This document shows, in pieces, positions 6,551-14,991 of a DNA stretch of 25,271 nt; the stretch's first letter is position 1, and every line of letters begins with the position of its first letter. A program made the position numbers and the translations under genes. This stretch comes from CAYMUC01 sp964393535 (lineage in GTDB: Bacteria; Actinomycetota; Acidimicrobiia; Acidimicrobiales; Ilumatobacteraceae). Under the pieces are notes generated by a model, which was not told where the DNA came from, searched no databases, and was given only the letters and a program-made list of their open reading frames with translations. The stretch is from positions 1 to 25,271 of the forward strand of contig CAYMUC010000037.1 of assembly GCA_964393535.1 (NCBI GenBank), read 5' to 3'.

Positions 6551-7360
6551 GTGCACGGAGCCCTGTTGGAGGTGAAACTCGCCCACTTGGAGCGCCTTCT
6601 GCAGGAGCACCAACGGGTGGTGGTGGCCTTCAGCGGGGGTGCCGATTCCACGTTCCTCGCCGTCGCAGCCCTCAAGGCACTGGGCGCCGAACGGGTGCAT
6701 GCCGTCACCGCCATCTCGCCGTCGCTGGCGCAGCGCGAAGCAGCCGACTGCCGTCGCCTTGCCGAACAGTGGGGTCTGCGATGGACCCCCACATCCACCG
6801 ACGAGATGGAACGTGCCGCCTACCGCCTGAACGATGCGCAGCGGTGTTGGCACTGCAAGAGCGCCCTCATGGACGTGCTGGAACCCGTCGCTGCTGCCGA
6901 ACAGGCTGTGGTGATGTTGGGAGTGAATGTCGACGACCTCGGGGATCATCGACCCGGGCAGCAGGCTGCCGGGGACCGTGGTGCGGTATTCCCTCTGGTG
7001 GACGCCGGTTTCTCCAAGGCCGACATTCGTGAGGCGTCGCGTCGGTGGGGCGTGGACACATGGGACAAACCCGCTGCTGCGTGTCTGGCAAGCCGGGTGC
7101 CCTATGGCACCGAGGTCAGCGTGGCGGTGCTCACCCGAGTAGAACGTGCCGAGGATGCGCTGCGGCGCATGGGGTTCACCGGGTCGCTGCGGGTTCGTCA
7201 CTACGACGACATCGCTCGCATCGAGGTAGATGCCGCTTCTCTGGATGAGTTGATCGACCGTCGTGATGCCGTGGTGGCAGCGGTGAAGGCGGCTGGCTAT
7301 CGCTACGTGACGGTGGACCTCGAGGGCTTCCGTTCGGGCAACCTGAACGACGCGCTCTAG
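6551..7360 (+). CDS. larE: LarE-type ATP-dependent sacrificial sulfur transferase
   Basis: 269 aa from GTG 6551; the ribosome site is weak. PP-loop ATP-pyrophosphatase motif SGGADS at 28-33, then RCWHCK at 98-103, PAAACLASRVPYGT with Cys178 at 174-187, and a C-terminal GFRSGNLN, all hallmarks of LarE. Known LarE proteins adenylate the carboxylated nicotinate mononucleotide made by LarB and donate the sulfur of one conserved cysteine, leaving dehydroalanine. Together with LarC this yields the nickel-pincer cofactor of lactate racemase-type enzymes. Cys178 lies in the position expected for the donor. No larB, larC or larA is visible here, so either they lie elsewhere or this homologue serves another sulfur-insertion reaction. 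It starts 32 nt after the kinase gene. Confidence 0.85.
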   Translation: MHGALLEVKLAHLERLLQEHQRVVVAFSGGADSTFLAVAALKALGAERVHAVTAISPSLAQREAADCRRLAEQWGLRWTPTSTDEMERAAYRLNDAQRCWHCKSALMDVLEPVAAAEQAVVMLGVNVDDLGDHRPGQQAAGDRGAVFPLVDAGFSKADIREASRRWGVDTWDKPAAACLASRVPYGTEVSVAVLTRVERAEDALRRMGFTGSLRVRHYDDIARIEVDAASLDELIDRRDAVVAAVKAAGYRYVTVDLEGFRSGNLNDAL

Positions 7361-7402
7361 AGTCCCCCAAGTTGTGTGTGGGGTAGGCCCGGGGAGGCAA
7401 CC

Positions 7403-8455
7403 GTGAAGCTGTCGATGATGATCAACTACGCCGGTGGGTTCAAGCAGGCCGCCGAGCGTGTGGTGGAGCTCGAGAAGGCCGGTCTGGACGTGGTGTGGAT
7501 CGCCGAGGCGTACAGCTTCGACGCCATCAGCCAGGTGGGCTACCTCGCCGCCAAGACGCAGCGGGTGGAGATCGGCACGGGCATCGTGAACGTGTACAGC
7601 CGCACTGCCACCCTCATGGCCATGACGGGTGCCGGCTGCGACGAGGTCAGTGACGGCCGGTTCATCCTGGGCCTGGGCGCGTCGGGCCCGCAGGTGGTGG
7701 AGGGCTTCCACGGTGTGCCGTACACCCAGCCCATGCAGCGCATCAAGGAATACATCGATGTGTGCCGCATGACGTGGCGCCGCGAGAAGGTGGACTACCA
7801 GGGCCAGACGGTGCAGATCCCGCTGCCCGAGGGTCAGGGCACCGGCCTGGGCAAAGCGCTGAAGCTCATCAACCACCCCAAGCGTGAGCGCATCCCCATC
7901 TGGTGGGCCAGCCTCATGGGATTGTCGGTGGAAGCCACCGCCGAGATGGCCGACGGTTGGTTGCCCATCTTCTTCATCCCCGAGAAGTTCGGCGAGGTGT
8001 GGGGCGATCAACTGAAGGCCGGCACCGCCAAGCGTGACCCGTCGCTGGCGCCCCTCGAGATCTCCGCCGGTGGCATGGTGGCCATTGGCGAGGATCTGGT
8101 GGGCGATGCCCAGGCTCGGATCCTCGACTTCGCCCGTCCCAACGCCGCGTTGTACGTGGGTGGCATGGGTGCACGGGGCAAGAACTTCTACAACACCGTC
8201 GCCCAGAAATATGGCTACGTGGACGAGGCCAAGTTGGTGCAGGACCTGTACCTCGACGGCAAGAAGGACGAAGCGGCTGCGGCCATTCCGTTCGAACTGA
8301 TCGAGAAGACCAACCTGGTTGGGCCCCGCAGTTACGTGGCCGAGCGCATCGCCGCCTACAAGGAAGCCGGCGTCACGGTGTTGTCGGTGAACCCGGTGGG
8401 CGGCAACGACGTCAAGACCATCGAGACGTTGCGCGACATCATCGAAAGCGTCTGA
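7403..8455 (+). CDS. LLM-class (luciferase-like, probably F420-dependent) oxidoreductase
   Basis: 350 aa from GTG 7403, with GGGGAGG at 7391-7397 five bases before it. The sequence is a luciferase-like TIM barrel: KLSMMINYAGG at the N-terminus, ELEKAGLDVVWIAEAYSFDA, LAAKTQRVEIGTGIVN, DEVSDGRFILGLGASGPQVVEG, and IPIWWASLMGLSVEATAEMADGWLP. This matches the actinobacterial F420-dependent group, which transfers hydride between reduced F420 and small organic or CoA-bound substrates. Flavin use is not excluded and the substrate cannot be read from sequence. The gene ends 6 nt from the convergent P450 stop, leaving no room for a separate terminator. Confidence 0.9.
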   Translation: MKLSMMINYAGGFKQAAERVVELEKAGLDVVWIAEAYSFDAISQVGYLAAKTQRVEIGTGIVNVYSRTATLMAMTGAGCDEVSDGRFILGLGASGPQVVEGFHGVPYTQPMQRIKEYIDVCRMTWRREKVDYQGQTVQIPLPEGQGTGLGKALKLINHPKRERIPIWWASLMGLSVEATAEMADGWLPIFFIPEKFGEVWGDQLKAGTAKRDPSLAPLEISAGGMVAIGEDLVGDAQARILDFARPNAALYVGGMGARGKNFYNTVAQKYGYVDEAKLVQDLYLDGKKDEAAAAIPFELIEKTNLVGPRSYVAERIAAYKEAGVTVLSVNPVGGNDVKTIETLRDIIESV

Positions 8456-8461
8456 TCGCCC

Positions 8462-9667
8462 TCACACGTCCCAGGCCGCAGGCAGGGTGTGGCGGCCCCA
8501 CAGGAAGAACGGGGCGATGCGCTCGCTCGGCCCGTCGGCGCGCAGGTTGGGCAACCCACCGAGAATGGCCCGCAGAGTGTGTTTGGCCTCGAGGCGAGCC
8601 AGTGGCGCCCCCAGGCAGTAGTGCGGGCCGGCGCCAAAGGCCAACTGCCGACGCACCTCTGACGGCTCGCGGTCGATGTCGAACACCTCGGGGTTGCTGA
8701 ACGCTTTCGGGTCGTGATTCGCCGCCCCATACAGCATCATCACCTTGGCCTCGGCGGGAATGTCCACACCGTGCATGGTCACGGGGCAGGTGGTGGTGCG
8801 GAACAACCCCAGCACCGGCGCGTCGTAGCGCAGGCTCTCCTCGATGAGCGGCTCCACCAGCGACAGGTCGGCCTGCACCCGGGCCATGAGTTCGGGCCGC
8901 TGCATGAGGCGCCACAGCGCATTGGTGATGAGCGAGGTGGTGGTCTCGTTGCCGCCCACCAACAACTGCACACACGAGCCGAGAATCTCGGCGGGGGTGA
9001 GGGTGGCGCCTTCGTCCTCGGCGCGCACGAGGCCGCTGATGAGGTCGTCGGGCAACGCCTCGCCGGCTGCCAGTAGGTCACGCCGGTGCTTGATGTGGCC
9101 GAGAAGATAGGCGCTGAGCGCCTTGAGGTCCTCGTCGTGGAACGACGGATCCTGGCTACCCAGGCGGGCCACTGCGGCATCGGACCACACCTTGAACTGG
9201 GCACGGTCTTCGGGTGGCACCCCCATCATGGTGGCGATGGTGATGGTGGGCAGCGGGTAGGCGACCTCGTGATGCAGATCGGCCTGGCCCCGTGAAGCGA
9301 TGCCGGCCACTAGGTCATGGGCCAACTGCTCGATGAAGGGTTCCAACTCGGCGACGGCTTTGGGGGTGAAGGCCTTCTGCAGCAGACGCCGGTAGGCGGT
9401 GTGCTGGGGAGGGTCGGTGAACAGCCCGCCCTGGGAGGTGAAGCGGGGACCCTGCCCGTGGATGCTGGACCAGGTGCCCGTGTCGCGCAGGGCGGTGGCC
9501 ACGTCGTCGAAGCGGGTCAGTGACCAGAACGGCGGGTCGAACCCGGCGAAGTGCGGCACCGGGCACCGATCCAAGAGGTCCCGGTACACGGCGATGGGAT
9601 CGGCGATGGTGGCGGGTGCCAGGGGGTCGTAGGCCAGTGCGTCAGGTGCGACGGCGTCGTCGGTCAT
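8462..9667 (-). CDS. Cytochrome P450 (soluble bacterial type)
   Basis: 401 aa from ATG 9667, typical bacterial length; no membrane anchor. I-helix oxygen-activation motif VGGNETTT (237-244), ExxR motif E277-S-L-R280, and haem loop FGAGPHYCLGAPLARLEA with the thiolate ligand Cys351. The N-terminal DPPFWSLTRFDDV and DPPQHTAYRRLLQKAFTP (substrate-recognition/helix C region) are also canonical. It would take electrons from a ferredoxin and reductase, neither of which is in the window. Such enzymes hydroxylate hydrophobic compounds such as steroids, terpenes or fatty acids; the SDR, MaoC and LLM genes nearby fit lipid or steroid breakdown, but they are not in one operon with it. The Shine-Dalgarno is weak. 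Confidence 0.95.
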   Translation of the reverse strand: MTDDAVAPDALAYDPLAPATIADPIAVYRDLLDRCPVPHFAGFDPPFWSLTRFDDVATALRDTGTWSSIHGQGPRFTSQGGLFTDPPQHTAYRRLLQKAFTPKAVAELEPFIEQLAHDLVAGIASRGQADLHHEVAYPLPTITIATMMGVPPEDRAQFKVWSDAAVARLGSQDPSFHDEDLKALSAYLLGHIKHRRDLLAAGEALPDDLISGLVRAEDEGATLTPAEILGSCVQLLVGGNETTTSLITNALWRLMQRPELMARVQADLSLVEPLIEESLRYDAPVLGLFRTTTCPVTMHGVDIPAEAKVMMLYGAANHDPKAFSNPEVFDIDREPSEVRRQLAFGAGPHYCLGAPLARLEAKHTLRAILGGLPNLRADGPSERIAPFFLWGRHTLPAAWDV

Positions 9668-9683
9668 ACACCCGTCGTAGCAC

Positions 9684-9740
9684 TCACTTGGGCACGATGC
9701 CGTGGTCGAGGGCGTAGCGCACCAAGCCGGCCGCCCGTTC
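9684..9740 (-). pseudogene. Possible C-terminal remnant of a LuxR/NarL-type regulator
   Basis: Eighteen codons before a TGA at 9684-9686 read ERAAGLVRYALDHGIVPK, close to the typical end of a NarL/FixJ-family helix-turn-helix regulator. In this frame there is no plausible start, and the sequence upstream is the last coding part of the VWA gene. It may be debris left when the neighbouring operon was inserted or a regulator was deleted. The match is short and could be chance. Confidence 0.25.
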
Positions 9741-10737
9741 ACATCGGGCTGCGCACCCACCACATGCCAGCCAGCCACGCCACGGTCCACAGCGCCAGGG
9801 CCGCCAGCATCCACTGCCAACTCTGCTCGTCGGGCACCTCCACCGGCTCGCCCAGGCTGGCCGCCAGGCGATCGCGAATGGAGTCGTACGCCGCCACCAG
9901 GCTGTCGAGCGTGGGGGCCACGTAGGCGTCGCCGTCGGTGATGTCGGCCACCGCTGCCAACTCCACGGTATCCACCGGAACCGGCACCAACTCGCCGGTC
10001 TGGGGCAGCATCACGATGCCGTTGGGGGTGCCGAAGGCGATGGTGGACACGGGGATGCCAGCGTCGGCGGCCACCTGAGCGCCATCCAGGGTGGGCGAAC
10101 CCACGGTGGTGGTGCCGTCGCTGAGCACCACGATGACCCCCGGCACCTCGTCGTCATCGGGCCGGTCGGGGCGGTCGCCTTCGGCCGAGGTGGCACCCAC
10201 CAGCACGTCGACGGCGGCTCGCAGCGCGTCGCCGATGGCGGTGCCTTCGCCCAGGGTGAGGCCTTCGATGCCTCGCTTCACCTCGGCGTGGTCGATGGTG
10301 GGTGGGGTGAGCACCCGCACCTGGCCGCTGAAGGAGATGAGCGACAACGCCACGTTGGGGTCCACCTGATCCACGAAATCGATGGCGGCCTGTTGCGCGG
10401 CGGCGAGGCGACTGGGCGCCACATCGGTGGCCATCATCGACAACGACACGTCCAGCACCACTGCCACCCGGCCCGACACCTCGGCCTGCAGCAGGCGGGT
10501 GGTGTAGGGGCGAGCGGTGGCCACGATGCCCGCCGCCAGGCCCGCCAACGCCACGGCCGCCACCACGTGGCGACGCCACCCCGGCCGTGATGGGGCGATG
10601 GCGTCGAGGAGCGCGAGATTGGTGAACTGCACGGTGCGCTGCCGCCGCCGCCACTGCGCCAGCACGTACACCGCCACCAGCACCGGCAGTGCCGTCAGCA
10701 GCCACAGGCGCTCGCCGGCCAACCACTGATCGGGCAT
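9739..10737 (-). CDS. BatA-like von Willebrand A membrane protein
   Basis: 332 aa. ATG 10737 shares its A with the stop of the DUF58 gene (TGATG); a GTG three bases earlier is an alternative. N-terminal membrane helices at about 11-28 and 57-74, with the BatA-type Gln/Arg-rich loop between. The VWA domain has an intact MIDAS: DVSLS 96-100, T166 in GEGTAIGDAL, D207 in VVLSDG. A C-terminal membrane helix at about 309-328 ends the protein. With MoxR and DUF58 upstream it forms the widespread MoxR-VWA module, thought to act as a chaperone-like assembly or metal-insertion machine at the membrane. Its client here is unknown. Confidence 0.9.
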   Translation of the reverse strand: MPDQWLAGERLWLLTALPVLVAVYVLAQWRRRQRTVQFTNLALLDAIAPSRPGWRRHVVAAVALAGLAAGIVATARPYTTRLLQAEVSGRVAVVLDVSLSMMATDVAPSRLAAAQQAAIDFVDQVDPNVALSLISFSGQVRVLTPPTIDHAEVKRGIEGLTLGEGTAIGDALRAAVDVLVGATSAEGDRPDRPDDDEVPGVIVVLSDGTTTVGSPTLDGAQVAADAGIPVSTIAFGTPNGIVMLPQTGELVPVPVDTVELAAVADITDGDAYVAPTLDSLVAAYDSIRDRLAASLGEPVEVPDEQSWQWMLAALALWTVAWLAGMWWVRSPM

Positions 10738-11672
10738 CACGACTGCCTCACCCGGGGGTGCAGCACCTGGGTGCGACGGCGTTGCACATGGTTCACCACC
10801 GTGGCCAGCCAGTCATCGGCGGTGCTGACCACGAGATGGTCGGCGCCTGCCGCCAGCATGCTGCGCCGGTGCTCGGCCCGTTGTGCTCGGGCGGCTTGCG
10901 CGTAGCGGGTCAGCACGCTGCGGGTGAGGCGCACCTCGCGGCGTCGGCCCGTGGCGGGGTCGGCGAACATCACCTGACCCAGGCCGGTGAGGTCCAGTTC
11001 CCGGGGGTCGACCACCTCCACGCACAACAGGTCGTGCCGCTGGCCGAGAATGCCCAGGGGTCGCTGCCAGCCGGGGGTGAGGAAGTCGGCGATGATCGCC
11101 ACGAACCCTCGGCGGCGTTCGCTGGTGGCCAGGCGTTCCAAGGCCGTGGCCAGTGCGCTGGTGCCGGTGGGTGCCGGCGCAGGGGCGGCCAGTGCCACCA
11201 GGTGGGCGATGATGCGGCGCACCTGATCCCGACCCGGCAGCGGTGGCATCACCTGCACGTCGGCCCCCGCCACCACCATGGCCCCCACCCGGTTCTGATG
11301 GCGGGCCGACAGGAACCCCACCGCGGCGGCCACGCCGGTGGCCACGGTGAACTTGTCGGTGGTGGTGGTGCCGAAGCGCATACCGGCCGAGGCGTCCACC
11401 ACCAGCCACGCCTGCAGGTCACGGTCGGCGATCTGGTCGCGCACGTGCACCTGCGAGGTGCGGGCGGTCACGCTCCAGTCGATGCGGCGCACGTCGTCGC
11501 CGGGTTGGTACAGGCGGGTGTCGCCGGGTTCGCTGCCCTGGCCGGGGGTGATGCCACGGTGATGGCCGTGCAGGCGGCCGTCGATGCGACGGTCCACGTT
11601 GAACTCGAGCCGGCGCACGGTCTCGGCGATGCGAGCCTGGTCCACGGGGTCCGGCGAGGCGCTGTGGGTCAT
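10737..11672 (-). CDS. DUF58-family protein of the MoxR module
   Basis: 311 aa. ATG 11672 overlaps the MoxR stop by four bases (ATGA). The DUF58 signature YQPGDDVRRIDWSVTAR is at 55-71, followed by the VWA-like VVDASAGMRFG (91-101), in which the MIDAS DxSxS is reduced to DASAG. No membrane helix is evident. DUF58 proteins are nearly always encoded between a MoxR-type AAA+ ATPase and VWA membrane proteins and are thought to be part of that complex. The role is known only from association and a few systems. Confidence 0.9.
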   Translation of the reverse strand: MTHSASPDPVDQARIAETVRRLEFNVDRRIDGRLHGHHRGITPGQGSEPGDTRLYQPGDDVRRIDWSVTARTSQVHVRDQIADRDLQAWLVVDASAGMRFGTTTTDKFTVATGVAAAVGFLSARHQNRVGAMVVAGADVQVMPPLPGRDQVRRIIAHLVALAAPAPAPTGTSALATALERLATSERRRGFVAIIADFLTPGWQRPLGILGQRHDLLCVEVVDPRELDLTGLGQVMFADPATGRRREVRLTRSVLTRYAQAARAQRAEHRRSMLAAGADHLVVSTADDWLATVVNHVQRRRTQVLHPRVRQS

Positions 11673-12631
11673 CGGCCGGCGGGGACGCTGCCCAGCACCC
11701 GTTGCACCACATGGTCGGTGGTGAGGTCACGTGCCAGTGCGTCGTAGGTGAGCAGCAGGCGGTGGCGGAACACCTCGGGTGCCAGGTCGAAAACGTCTTG
11801 GATGGTGGCGCGGTCGCGGCCCTTCATGAGCGCCAACGCCCGAGCGCCGCGCACCAACGCCAACGTGGCCCGGGGACTGGCCCCCAGTGCGATCACGCTG
11901 GCGAGGTCGGGGAGGCCGTAGCTGACGGGATGGCGTGTGGCCTGCACCAGGTCCACGGCGTACTGGGCCACACTGCGGTCCACCGTCACGGCCTCGGCGC
12001 AGCGTTGCACCTCTTGCAGCTGCTCGAGGTCGATGACCTGACGCACTGGGGGCGGCGCCACCGACATGCGTTCCACGATGGCCAACTCTTCTGCCGCGCT
12101 GGGGTGCGTCATGACCACCTTCATCATGAAGCGGTCGCGCTGGGCGTCGGGCAGTTGGTACACGCCTTCGCTCTCGAGGGGGTTTTGCGTGGCGATCACG
12201 AAGAACGGCGCCGGCACCGGATAGGTGGTGCCGCCCAGACTCACCTGGCGTTCGGCCATGGCCTCCAGCAACGCCGACTGCACCTTGGCCGGCGCCCGGT
12301 TCACCTCGTCGGCCAGCAGCAGGTTCACGAACACCGGGCCCAGTTCCACATCGAAGGTCTCGCCCGAGGGGCGGTAGATGCGGGTGCCCACGATGTCGGA
12401 GGGCAGCAGGTCGGGGGTGAACTGCACCCGGGCGAACGTGCCACCCACGCAGCGGGCCAAGGTGTCGGCGGCCAGGGTCTTGGCCAGGCCCGGCACACTC
12501 TCCAGCAGACAGTGCCCGCCCGACACCAGACCCACCAGCAGACGCTCGAGCAGGCGCTGCTGCCCCACGATGGTGCGGCGCATCTCGAGCAGCACCTGCT
12601 CGAGCAGCACCGACGCCTGCTGCGGCGTCAT
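11669..12631 (-). CDS. MoxR-family AAA+ ATPase
   Basis: 320 aa from ATG 12631, which overlaps the upstream stop by ATGA; the frame is open further upstream but that region belongs to the preceding gene. Walker A ESVPGLAKT at about 44-52 (Ser replaces the more usual Gly after Glu), the FTPDLLPSDIVGTRIYRP stretch at 71-88, Walker B LLLADEVNRAP (104-113), and sensor region IATQNPLESEG (146-156). MoxR ATPases remodel or activate client protein complexes together with VWA partners, here the DUF58 and BatA-like proteins directly downstream. Translation of the three is coupled through successive overlaps. Confidence 0.95.
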   Translation of the reverse strand: MTPQQASVLLEQVLLEMRRTIVGQQRLLERLLVGLVSGGHCLLESVPGLAKTLAADTLARCVGGTFARVQFTPDLLPSDIVGTRIYRPSGETFDVELGPVFVNLLLADEVNRAPAKVQSALLEAMAERQVSLGGTTYPVPAPFFVIATQNPLESEGVYQLPDAQRDRFMMKVVMTHPSAAEELAIVERMSVAPPPVRQVIDLEQLQEVQRCAEAVTVDRSVAQYAVDLVQATRHPVSYGLPDLASVIALGASPRATLALVRGARALALMKGRDRATIQDVFDLAPEVFRHRLLLTYDALARDLTTDHVVQRVLGSVPAGR

Positions 12632-13593
12632 CGCCTCACCGAGGTCAACTGATCCAGCAGGCGCTCGGCCTCGGCCATGATGTTGCGCACCACATCGCCG
12701 GCGGGGGTGAGTTCGCTGATGGCACCCACGCCTTGGCCGCACGGCATGAACTCCCGGCGTACGTCCACCTCGGTGCCCGACGGCGCACCCAGGTGGTTGG
12801 CACCGGCCTTACCCGAGGCGATGGCTTGCTCGGGGAACTTCTTCAACTCCTCGGGGTGCTCCTCGAAGTGGTTGGTCCAGTCGTTGCGCACCACCCGGCA
12901 GGTCTTGCCGGTGAAGGCTCGGGAGATGACCGTGCCGTCTTCGGGCAGGGCCAACAGCGTCTCTTTGTAGCCGTTCACGGCGCGGGCCTCGGGGGTGGCG
13001 ATGAAGCGAGTGCCCAGCCACACACCATCGGCACCCAGCGCCAGCGATGCCACCAGACCACGGCCGTCGAACAGGCCGCCCGCCGCTACCACGGGCACCT
13101 GGGCGCCCACGGCGTCGACCACCTGGGGGACCAGTGCCATGGTGGCGACGGTGCCCGTGTGGCCGCCGCCTTCGGTGCCCTGGGCCACCACGAAATCGCA
13201 GCCGCTGGCCACGGCGGCCACCGCGTGACGCACCTTGCCGCACATGGACCCCACCAGGATGTTGTTGGCGTGCAGTTGGTCGATGACCTCACGCGGCACG
13301 CCCAGGCCGGCCACGAAGATGCTGGCCCCACCGGCGATGACGCTCTGGATGCCCCGCTCCACCTGGCCGGGCAGGGCGGTGAGCAGGTCTACACCGAAGG
13401 GCTTGGCGGTGAGTTGCTTCACCGCTGCGATCTCGTCGTCGAGTTCGTCGGCGCCCATGGTGGAGGCCCCGAACGTGCCGATGCCACCGGCCTCACTGAC
13501 CGCTGCCACGAGTTGGTGGTACGACACGCCGCCCATGCCGGCCAGCATGATCGGATGTTCGATGTCGAGCAGTTCGGTGAGCCGTGTGCGCAT
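12628..13593 (-). CDS. Nitronate monooxygenase-like FMN enzyme
   Basis: 321 aa from ATG 13593; upstream ribosome site weak. The family pattern is clear: HPIMLAGMGGVSYHQLVAAVSEAGGIG at 13-39, QGTEGGGHTG at 138-147 (FMN phosphate and catalytic His loop), VVAAGGLFDGRG at 168-179 and GVWLGTRF at 190-197. Members are FMN TIM-barrel enzymes oxidising alkyl nitronates, but many actinobacterial paralogues act on other substrates or are uncharacterised, so the substrate is open. Its stop overlaps the MoxR start by four bases, placing a metabolic flavoenzyme at the head of the MoxR-DUF58-VWA operon, which is not the usual arrangement. Confidence 0.88.
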   Translation of the reverse strand: MRTRLTELLDIEHPIMLAGMGGVSYHQLVAAVSEAGGIGTFGASTMGADELDDEIAAVKQLTAKPFGVDLLTALPGQVERGIQSVIAGGASIFVAGLGVPREVIDQLHANNILVGSMCGKVRHAVAAVASGCDFVVAQGTEGGGHTGTVATMALVPQVVDAVGAQVPVVAAGGLFDGRGLVASLALGADGVWLGTRFIATPEARAVNGYKETLLALPEDGTVISRAFTGKTCRVVRNDWTNHFEEHPEELKKFPEQAIASGKAGANHLGAPSGTEVDVRREFMPCGQGVGAISELTPAGDVVRNIMAEAERLLDQLTSVRR

Positions 13594-13643
13594 GATGCGA
13601 ACCGTAGATCACGCCAGCGACGCCGTGAGCGGCACAGCCCTCA

Positions 13644-14882
13644 CTACCGTTTGCCAGACACCGAGGCGCCCGGCAGGTCCAGGAAGTCCCGGTGCCAGCG
13701 CGACGGCGTGGCGATGACGGCACGGGGTTCGTCCTCGAACATCCAGCGGGCGAACCGGGTGCGGTTGGCCTCGCTGACCCGGCCAAGCACGCCGATGGCG
13801 CCTCGGGCCCCCAGCCGACTGGACAGCACCTTGCCCAGCACCTGCGACATGCGGTGATCGGCCACGAGGTGATGCCGCACCGCCCGCTGATACGCCTGGC
13901 GCACCGCCGCGGGGTCGCTGGCGCTGGCGGTGCTGGTGCTGGTGATGGCCCGAGCGGCCTCGATGCCGGTGAGCAACGCCTGCCCGATGCCTTCGCCGGT
14001 GAGCACATCGGTGGCCCGCACGGCGTCGCCCACGAACAGCACCCGGCCACTGCCGGTGACGGTGTCGTGGATGCGGGCGGGGATGGGCCACGCCGTATGG
14101 CGGTCCTCCATCTCGAAGCCGTCGCCCAACGCTCGGCGCACATGAGGCCGGGCCAGCAGGTCGGGCCACAGCAACTTCATGTCTTGGATGCGGCGTTTGC
14201 CGTCGCGCAGCACCCCGAACCCGATGTTGGCCCGCCCGCCCGGCAGTGGGAACGACCAGGCATACCCGGGCAACAGATCGTCGTCGAACCACACGTACAG
14301 GTGCTCGCTGGCCGGGCCGGTGACGTTGCGGGCGTACTGGCGGAACGCATGCCACTCGCCCAGGTAGCCGGGTTCGTCGAGGCCCAAGGCCTTGCGCACC
14401 GGACTCCACATGCCATCCGCCGCGACGACGTACTGGGCCGCCACCTCGCCCATGCCGTTCACGGTCACCCGCACGTCGTGGGGCGTGGCGGGTGCGAACC
14501 CGGTGAAGCCGTGACCCTGGGCAACGGTGGCACCGGCCTGTTCGGCCAGGGCCACCAGGGCGGCGTCCAGTTCGCGGCGAGGCGCCACCGCTGCGTACCG
14601 TCCACGACCCTCGGGCAGTCCCACGTACACCTCACGGCCGGTGGGGCCGCGCAGCCAGGCGCCGTTCACCTCGCACCACGACGCCACGTGCGACGCATCG
14701 AACCCCAGGTCCTCGAGTTGACGCAGGGCCAGTGTGGTGAGGCCGTCGCCGCAGCACTTGTCGCGGGGGAACGCCGCTTTGTCGACCACGAGGACCGACC
14801 GACCGGCCCGGGCTGCGGTGATGGCGGCTGCACTTCCGGCGGGTCCGGCGCCGATGACGAGCAGGTCGTAGGTGGCGGTCAT
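13644..14882 (-). CDS. Geranylgeranyl-reductase-family FAD oxidoreductase
   Basis: 412 aa from ATG 14882, preceded by GAGG with good spacing. Rossmann motif GAGPAG at 11-16, FPRDKCCGDGLT at 38-49 (the CGDG motif typical of geranylgeranyl reductases), and the second FAD motif VLFVGDAVRATDVLTGEGIG at 281-300. This family reduces isoprenoid double bonds in lipids, quinones or carotenoid-type chains, and some members are menaquinone reductases. Related group A flavin monooxygenases are the alternative, but the CGDG and GD-x-GEGI motifs favour reductase. It starts the minus-strand direction of a divergent control region and lies 50 nt upstream of the nitronate monooxygenase-like gene, possibly co-transcribed with it. 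Confidence 0.85.
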   Translation of the reverse strand: MTATYDLLVIGAGPAGSAAAITAARAGRSVLVVDKAAFPRDKCCGDGLTTLALRQLEDLGFDASHVASWCEVNGAWLRGPTGREVYVGLPEGRGRYAAVAPRRELDAALVALAEQAGATVAQGHGFTGFAPATPHDVRVTVNGMGEVAAQYVVAADGMWSPVRKALGLDEPGYLGEWHAFRQYARNVTGPASEHLYVWFDDDLLPGYAWSFPLPGGRANIGFGVLRDGKRRIQDMKLLWPDLLARPHVRRALGDGFEMEDRHTAWPIPARIHDTVTGSGRVLFVGDAVRATDVLTGEGIGQALLTGIEAARAITSTSTASASDPAAVRQAYQRAVRHHLVADHRMSQVLGKVLSSRLGARGAIGVLGRVSEANRTRFARWMFEDEPRAVIATPSRWHRDFLDLPGASVSGKR

Positions 14883-14922
14883 GGCAGCCTCAAGGCTAAT
14901 GGTGGGTGTCGCACACACGCCT

Positions 14923-14985
14923 CTCGCGGAATCCGCGTAGCCAGACGCGCAAAAAAAGTCGGTTTGGCTACGCGGAATCGGCGAG
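14923..14985. promoter_or_regulatory. Two inverted copies of a 21-bp operator-like sequence
   Basis: The arms 14923-14943 (minus) and 14965-14985 (plus) match at 19 of 21 positions, sharing the 12-base core TGGCTACGCGGA. Each arm also contains its own palindrome: CGCGGA-A-TCCGCG at 14925-14937 (perfect) and 14971-14983 (one mismatch). They flank 21 bases containing an A7 tract and lie between two divergent genes. This looks like a double binding site for a dimeric repressor such as a TetR- or GntR-type protein; the regulator itself is not identified. Confidence 0.6.
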
Positions 14986-14991
14986 TACTGT
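14964..14991 (+). promoter_or_regulatory. Putative promoter for the SDR-MaoC operon
   Basis: TTGGCT (14964-14969) and TACTGT (14986-14991) are separated by 16 nt, a fair sigma70-type pair. The right-hand palindrome (14971-14983) lies entirely within the spacer, where a bound repressor would block RNA polymerase. The minus-strand copy has an equivalent CTGGCT but no recognisable -10 hexamer at the same distance. Confidence 0.45.

Noticed and set aside
7361..7402. Terminator hairpin between larE and the LLM gene
   Set aside because: A CCCC/GGGG pairing exists, but the stem is weak and no T-tract follows; the next gene's ribosome site is immediately downstream.
5996..8011. Minus-strand open frame of 671 codons opposite kinase, larE and LLM genes
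   Set aside because: It covers three well-supported plus-strand genes and their intergenic gaps; it is a GC-driven shadow.
14923..14985. Terminal inverted repeats of a miniature transposon
   Set aside because: The spacer is only 21 bases, there is no target-site duplication, and one arm lies neatly in a promoter spacer; an operator fits better.
14923..14985. Bidirectional terminator
   Set aside because: The arms could form a hairpin, but it lies between divergent gene starts, not ends, and is not followed by a T-tract.
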